A DNA stretch of 64,000 nucleotides from assembly GCF_000420145.1 (NCBI RefSeq), contig NZ_ATUJ01000006.1, positions 110,258-174,257 on the forward strand. The letters run 5' to 3'. Below, piece by piece: positions 61,624 to 64,000 of this stretch; the stretch's first letter is position 1, and each line of letters opens with the position of its first letter. Source of the stretch: Paracoccus zeaxanthinifaciens ATCC 21588 (GTDB lineage Bacteria > Pseudomonadota > Alphaproteobacteria > Rhodobacterales > Rhodobacteraceae). The position numbers and the translations under genes are program-made. The notes under the pieces are model-generated. The model was not told the DNA's origin. It made no database searches and was given only the letters and a program-made list of their open reading frames with translations.

Positions 61624-63197
61624 TGGTCAAGTTCTTCGACCATGGTCAGGGCGAGGCCGCTCCTGCGGTGAAGTACCTTATCGAGGAGGTGGTGGTAGAC
61701 TACGACCAGTACCGCCAGCCCAAGCTCGACGCGGCTGGCAGGATCAAGCGTGTGCGCCGCTCGATCGTTCCCGAGGTTCTGAAGGGGCACCCGGAGCGCA
61801 TGATCGACCTCGTGGACGCTGTGCCGCATCGCTGGCGATACAAGTCCGGGGTGTTGAGCTTTGCCGCCGAGGATGCCCCGACAGAAGCGCAGCAGCGCCA
61901 GATGATGGAGGCGTTTGAGGCCTTCGCTTGCCCGGGCCTAACCCATGACAGCTATCGGATGTTGTGGGTGCGCCATCTGCACGCAGGTCGCGTGGAGTTG
62001 CACTTCCTTATGCCGCGGGTGGAGCTGCGGACGGGAAAGTCCCTCAACATCGCGCCGCCAGGTCACGAGCAGTCGTTCCTGGCTTTCATGGATCTGCACA
62101 ACCGGCGGCATGGCTGGGCCGATCCCATGGACCCGGGGCGGGCACGCGACGTGAAGACCATCACCGAAGCGCCAGAACGGGCGCAGACACGAGAAGCGGT
62201 CCATGAGTGGGTGAAGGAGCAGGTCGGTCTGGGGGTGATCCATGACCGCGATACGCTGCTCGAAGCGCTAAAGAGCGTCGGCTTCGCCATCCCGAGAGCG
62301 GGGGGCGATTACGTGACCGTCGCCGACCCTGACCAGCCAAAGAACAAGTGGCGTTTGAGAGGAAAGTACTTCCATGACGACTGGACCGCAGAAACAGCTC
62401 AGCCCCCGCATCCGACAGAACATGGAGCAGATGCTGGAGGCTCAGCTCGACTCGCTGCAATCCCAATTGAAGAGCTCGAACGATGTGTTGCGGAAGACTG
62501 CGCAAAGCGCCGCGCGTACAATCTCGGACGATTTAGAGAGCCTTCGCGACCTGTCCCGCAAGAGCACGCAGGACCTGAAGGACGAGGTGGCGCACCGAAG
62601 GGCCGAGATCGAGAGCCTGATGCGGGAGCTGGAGCAGCAGCGCCTGAGCCACGGCAAGATCGTGACAGGGAAGGTGGTGGCCCTGATCCTGTCGGGGATC
62701 GCCCTCGCCGGGTTAATGGCGGCGTTCAGCGCGTTCCTAGGCGCGAAGGTGGCGACCCTGCCGCCGCCCGAGCCACCGATCCAGCTGATCCCGGAGCAAT
62801 TGACGGGCAGCCGGACTATCCGTGGCGTCGGCGGCCTGGGACAGGTGATCGTCCTGCCGTCGGGACTGTCGCCCGCAAGCTGCCCGATCGGCGCTGGAAC
62901 GAACCGCACCTGCCTGACGATGGAGTGATCCCCGATGACCCTGACACCGCTCGAGAAAGAGTTGCTCGCCTGCGTCGAAGAATTGGAGAAGAGCGTGTCC
63001 GCGTGCATGCAGCGGCAACTCGAGCAAGAGAAGGCGCTCGCCGAATTGCGGAGCGAATTGAACGACTCGTTGTCGACCTTGCACGGCGCCTTGGAGGCCG
63101 GGCGCCGGCCGCTGGAGCAGACCGAGCCAGAGGAGCGCAAGCGGACGGGATTCATCCGCAGGCGCCCCTAAGCGTTGGTATTGAGCCAGAGCAGTGA
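61620..63197 (+). CDS. mobA: ColE1 MbeA-type relaxase
   Basis: Relaxase that nicks oriT and pilots the strand in conjugative mobilization, 525 residues. The N-terminus MMVKFFDHGQG...AVKYL places Tyr at residue 19, as in ColE1 MbeA. The metal motif is H119, E126 and H128 in RHLHAGRVELHFLMPRVEL; spacing equals the ColE1 HEN motif, with His in place of Asn. TGKSLN and HNRRHGWADP are also family features. Beyond about residue 260 the sequence is Arg/Gly/Pro-rich because another gene is coded in a second frame. The start overlaps mobC. Confidence 0.88.
   Translation: MMVKFFDHGQGEAAPAVKYLIEEVVVDYDQYRQPKLDAAGRIKRVRRSIVPEVLKGHPERMIDLVDAVPHRWRYKSGVLSFAAEDAPTEAQQRQMMEAFEAFACPGLTHDSYRMLWVRHLHAGRVELHFLMPRVELRTGKSLNIAPPGHEQSFLAFMDLHNRRHGWADPMDPGRARDVKTITEAPERAQTREAVHEWVKEQVGLGVIHDRDTLLEALKSVGFAIPRAGGDYVTVADPDQPKNKWRLRGKYFHDDWTAETAQPPHPTEHGADAGGSARLAAIPIEELERCVAEDCAKRRAYNLGRFREPSRPVPQEHAGPEGRGGAPKGRDREPDAGAGAAAPEPRQDRDREGGGPDPVGDRPRRVNGGVQRVPRREGGDPAAARATDPADPGAIDGQPDYPWRRRPGTGDRPAVGTVARKLPDRRWNEPHLPDDGVIPDDPDTARERVARLRRRIGEERVRVHAAATRAREGARRIAERIERLVVDLARRLGGRAPAAGADRARGAQADGIHPQAPLSVGIEPEQ
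62374..62928 (+). CDS. mobB: MbeB-like mobilization protein, nested in the relaxase gene
   Basis: 184 residues read in a different frame from the relaxase over the same DNA. AGGAAAG precedes the ATG. A long coiled coil (about residues 12-95, with EAQLDSLQSQLKSSNDVL and EIESLMRELEQQRL) is followed by a membrane helix (KVVALILSGIALAGLMAAFSAF minus ends, about 100-122) and a Pro-rich exterior part ending in VIVLPSG. Coiled coil, membrane helix and VLPxG near the end match ColE1 MbeB, which is likewise nested in mbeA. Confidence 0.8.
   Translation: MTTGPQKQLSPRIRQNMEQMLEAQLDSLQSQLKSSNDVLRKTAQSAARTISDDLESLRDLSRKSTQDLKDEVAHRRAEIESLMRELEQQRLSHGKIVTGKVVALILSGIALAGLMAAFSAFLGAKVATLPPPEPPIQLIPEQLTGSRTIRGVGGLGQVIVLPSGLSPASCPIGAGTNRTCLTME
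62935..63171 (+). CDS. mobD: MbeD/MobD-like mobilization protein
   Basis: 78 residues, beginning MTLTPLEKELLACVEELEKS, which fits the MbeD/MobD family; nearly all helical coiled coil to residue 55, then a basic tail. GGAG lies about 10 nt before the ATG. It starts 6 nt after the MbeB-like gene and still overlaps the relaxase frame. In ColE1 MbeD is involved in mobilization or entry exclusion; the role here is inferred. Confidence 0.78.
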   Translation: MTLTPLEKELLACVEELEKSVSACMQRQLEQEKALAELRSELNDSLSTLHGALEAGRRPLEQTEPEERKRTGFIRRRP

Positions 63198-63211
63198 AAG
63201 TGGATGAGGAA

Positions 63212-63565
63212 ATGACAGCGAAAACTGTGCAGGGGAAAGCAGCAAGACCTTCGTACCCGGCCGAGACAAGGGCAAGCGCGGTCCAGGAGGTCCTCGATGT
63301 CCAGGACGATCACCCGTCCCTCTGGGCTGCCGTCACCGAGGTGGCGCCACGCGTCGGCTGTGCGCCGAAGACATTGCTGGAGTGGGTTCAGGACAGCGGT
63401 CTGCTGCAGACTGTTGATTCAAGGCTTCTGTCCAACCGGAAGCGCCTCGCTGCGTTGTCGAAGGCCGAGCTTGAGCTGGAGAACCAGCGGCTGCGAGCCG
63501 AGAACGACGTGTTACGACAGGCCTGCGTGATCTTCGCCCGCGGCCCGGCGGGGGGAGGGTTCTGA
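63212..63565 (+). pseudogene. IS3-family OrfA remnant
   Basis: 117 residues from the ATG preceded by GAGGA; the frame is open from 63194. The helix-turn-helix region RPSYPAETRASAVQEVLDVQ...VGCAPKTLLEWVQ and a leucine zipper (ELELENQRLRAENDVLRQA) are those of IS3 OrfA. After CVIFA the sequence switches to RGPAGGGF and stops, and no OrfB follows on this strand, so the element is cut at about 63535. Confidence 0.75.
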
Positions 63566-63681
63566 TGGCGCATTGGTATACGGCTGACTTGCATTTCGGG
63601 CATGCTCGCGTAATCGAGTTGGCTCGGCGGCCTTTTTCGTCCCTGTCAGAGATGAACCGCGCCGGGTTTGCCGGAGGCTGA
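63565..63681 (+). pseudogene. Metallophosphoesterase, truncated by an insertion sequence
   Basis: 38 residues: MAHWYTADLHFGHARVIELA then RRPFSSLSEMNRAGFAGG and a stop. The D-L-H-F-G-H motif is the first metal-binding motif of calcineurin-like phosphoesterases, which are normally about 150-250 residues long. GGGGGAGGG is a good ribosome-binding site before the ATG, and the start overlaps the OrfA stop. Similarity is lost after about EMNRA, where an IS3-family element begins; the rest of the gene should lie on its far side. Confidence 0.75.
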
Positions 63682-64000
63682 TTTCGGTTAGTTACGCGGC
63701 CACGGCTTCTGTTTCCATAGTGGCGTAGAAGTTTGCCTCTGCTTCTGCCGGCGGGATGTTCCCGATCGGCTCGAGCAGGCGACGGTTGTTGAACCAGTCG
63801 ACCCATTCGAGGGCGGCATATTCGACGGCCTGGAAGTTGCGCCAAGGACCGCGACGGTGGATGACCTCGGCCTTGAACAGGCCATTGATTGTCTCCGCCA
63901 AGGCGTTGTCGTAGCTATCGCCGACGCTGCCGACGGAAGGTTCGATGCCGGCCTCGCCGAGCCTCTCAGTGTATTTGATCGACAGGTATTGCGACCCTCG
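63669..64000 (-). mobile_element. IS3-family insertion sequence (3' part)
   Basis: The left boundary is placed near 63669, where the phosphoesterase reading ends and TGCCGGAGGCTGATTTCGG begins; IS3 ends usually start TG. The element carries a transposase gene on the minus strand and leaves the window to the right. Terminal repeats cannot be confirmed without the other end. Confidence 0.65.
63692..64000 (-). CDS. IS3-family transposase OrfB (C-terminal part)
   Basis: DDE transposase fragment of 102 residues; the frame is open to the right edge. GSVGDSYDNALAETINGLFK carries the catalytic Glu (in LAE), and the ending WVDWFNNRRLLEPIGNIPPAEAE is typical of the IS3 group. The upstream catalytic Asp residues lie outside the window. 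It looks intact to its stop codon, unlike the OrfA remnant on the other strand, which therefore belongs to a different element. Confidence 0.9.
   Translation of the reverse strand, partial: RGSQYLSIKYTERLGEAGIEPSVGSVGDSYDNALAETINGLFKAEVIHRRGPWRNFQAVEYAALEWVDWFNNRRLLEPIGNIPPAEAEANFYATMETEAVAA

Larger units (their letters stand above)
59649..63211 (+). mobile_element. RepC-type mobilizable element adjacent to tRNA-Arg
   Basis: Contains ctRNA, repC, mobC, relaxase gene, nested mobB-like gene and mobD-like gene, all in one direction and coupled by overlaps. Sequence is visibly less G+C rich than the core genes. The left end is taken at the tRNA 3' end. The right end is not determined, because insertion-sequence DNA follows and no second copy of the tRNA 3' end is seen before the window ends. 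No integrase, repA or repB is present. Confidence 0.75.

Overview
The window is a G+C-rich alphaproteobacterial chromosome segment. Gene order and protein sequences point to the Rhodobacteraceae, probably Paracoccus or a close relative. Diagnostic neighbourhoods are lptF-lptG-lptD-surA-pdxA-rsmA, prfA-prmC-DUF4167, ilvC beside paired Lrp genes, uvrC-pgsA-moaD-moaE, and a betaine-homocysteine methyltransferase. The genus is inferred from the sequence alone.

Layout. 1-3290 is the end of a urea ABC transporter operon (urtB partial, urtC, urtD, urtE). 3287-5216 is pepA-holC on the minus strand. 5325-13054 is the outer-membrane biogenesis operon lptFG-lptD-surA-pdxA-rsmA. 13115-15897 is prfA-prmC and a DUF4167 protein, divergent from the ribosomal operon rpsF-rpsR-rplI (16096-17305). 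17478-20515 holds bmt, a SplB-like radical SAM protein with a LexA-type operator, and yghU. 20564-24516 holds ilvC, two Lrp genes and ilvD. A guanidine-II riboswitch (24963-25026) precedes the guanidinium exporter gene sugE. 25069-35003 mixes a UbiH-type hydroxylase, a HAD phosphatase, gntR-alkA-esterase, an HNH nuclease, dapA, a lytic transglycosylase, an EamA permease and suhB. 35077-36961 is the divergent metR/metF pair with two MetR-box-like sites. 38070-45019 holds an ornithine decarboxylase, an Lrp gene, a VOC protein, valS, an aminotransferase and a stand-alone RAM domain. 45048-49347 holds a MATE pump and pyrB, a dihydroorotase-like pseudoenzyme and plsY. 49352-58386 holds gshA, moaED, pgsA, uvrC, an SDR, a Ca/Na antiporter and an S49 peptidase. 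A LacI regulator closes the core region at 59454.

The accessory part starts at tRNA-Arg(CCU), 59572-59648. Beyond it lies a replicon-like mobilizable element. It has a repABC-type antisense RNA (ctRNA) and a repC with an internal AT island resembling oriV, but no repA or repB. A ColE1-type mobilization module follows: mobC, an MbeA-like relaxase, an MbeB-like gene nested in a second frame of the relaxase gene, and an MbeD-like gene. The element then runs into insertion-sequence debris: an IS3 OrfA remnant, a truncated metallophosphoesterase gene and a second IS3-family transposase that leaves the window at the right edge.

The most notable signals are the ColE1-like MOB module joined to a repC/ctRNA replicon beside a tRNA gene, the HEH variant of the relaxase HEN motif, the guanidine-II riboswitch, the LexA operator that implies a nearly leaderless radical SAM gene, the dihydroorotase pseudoenzyme partnered with PyrB, and a DnaA-box-containing AT-rich gap upstream of uvrC. 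No rRNA genes or CRISPR arrays were seen.
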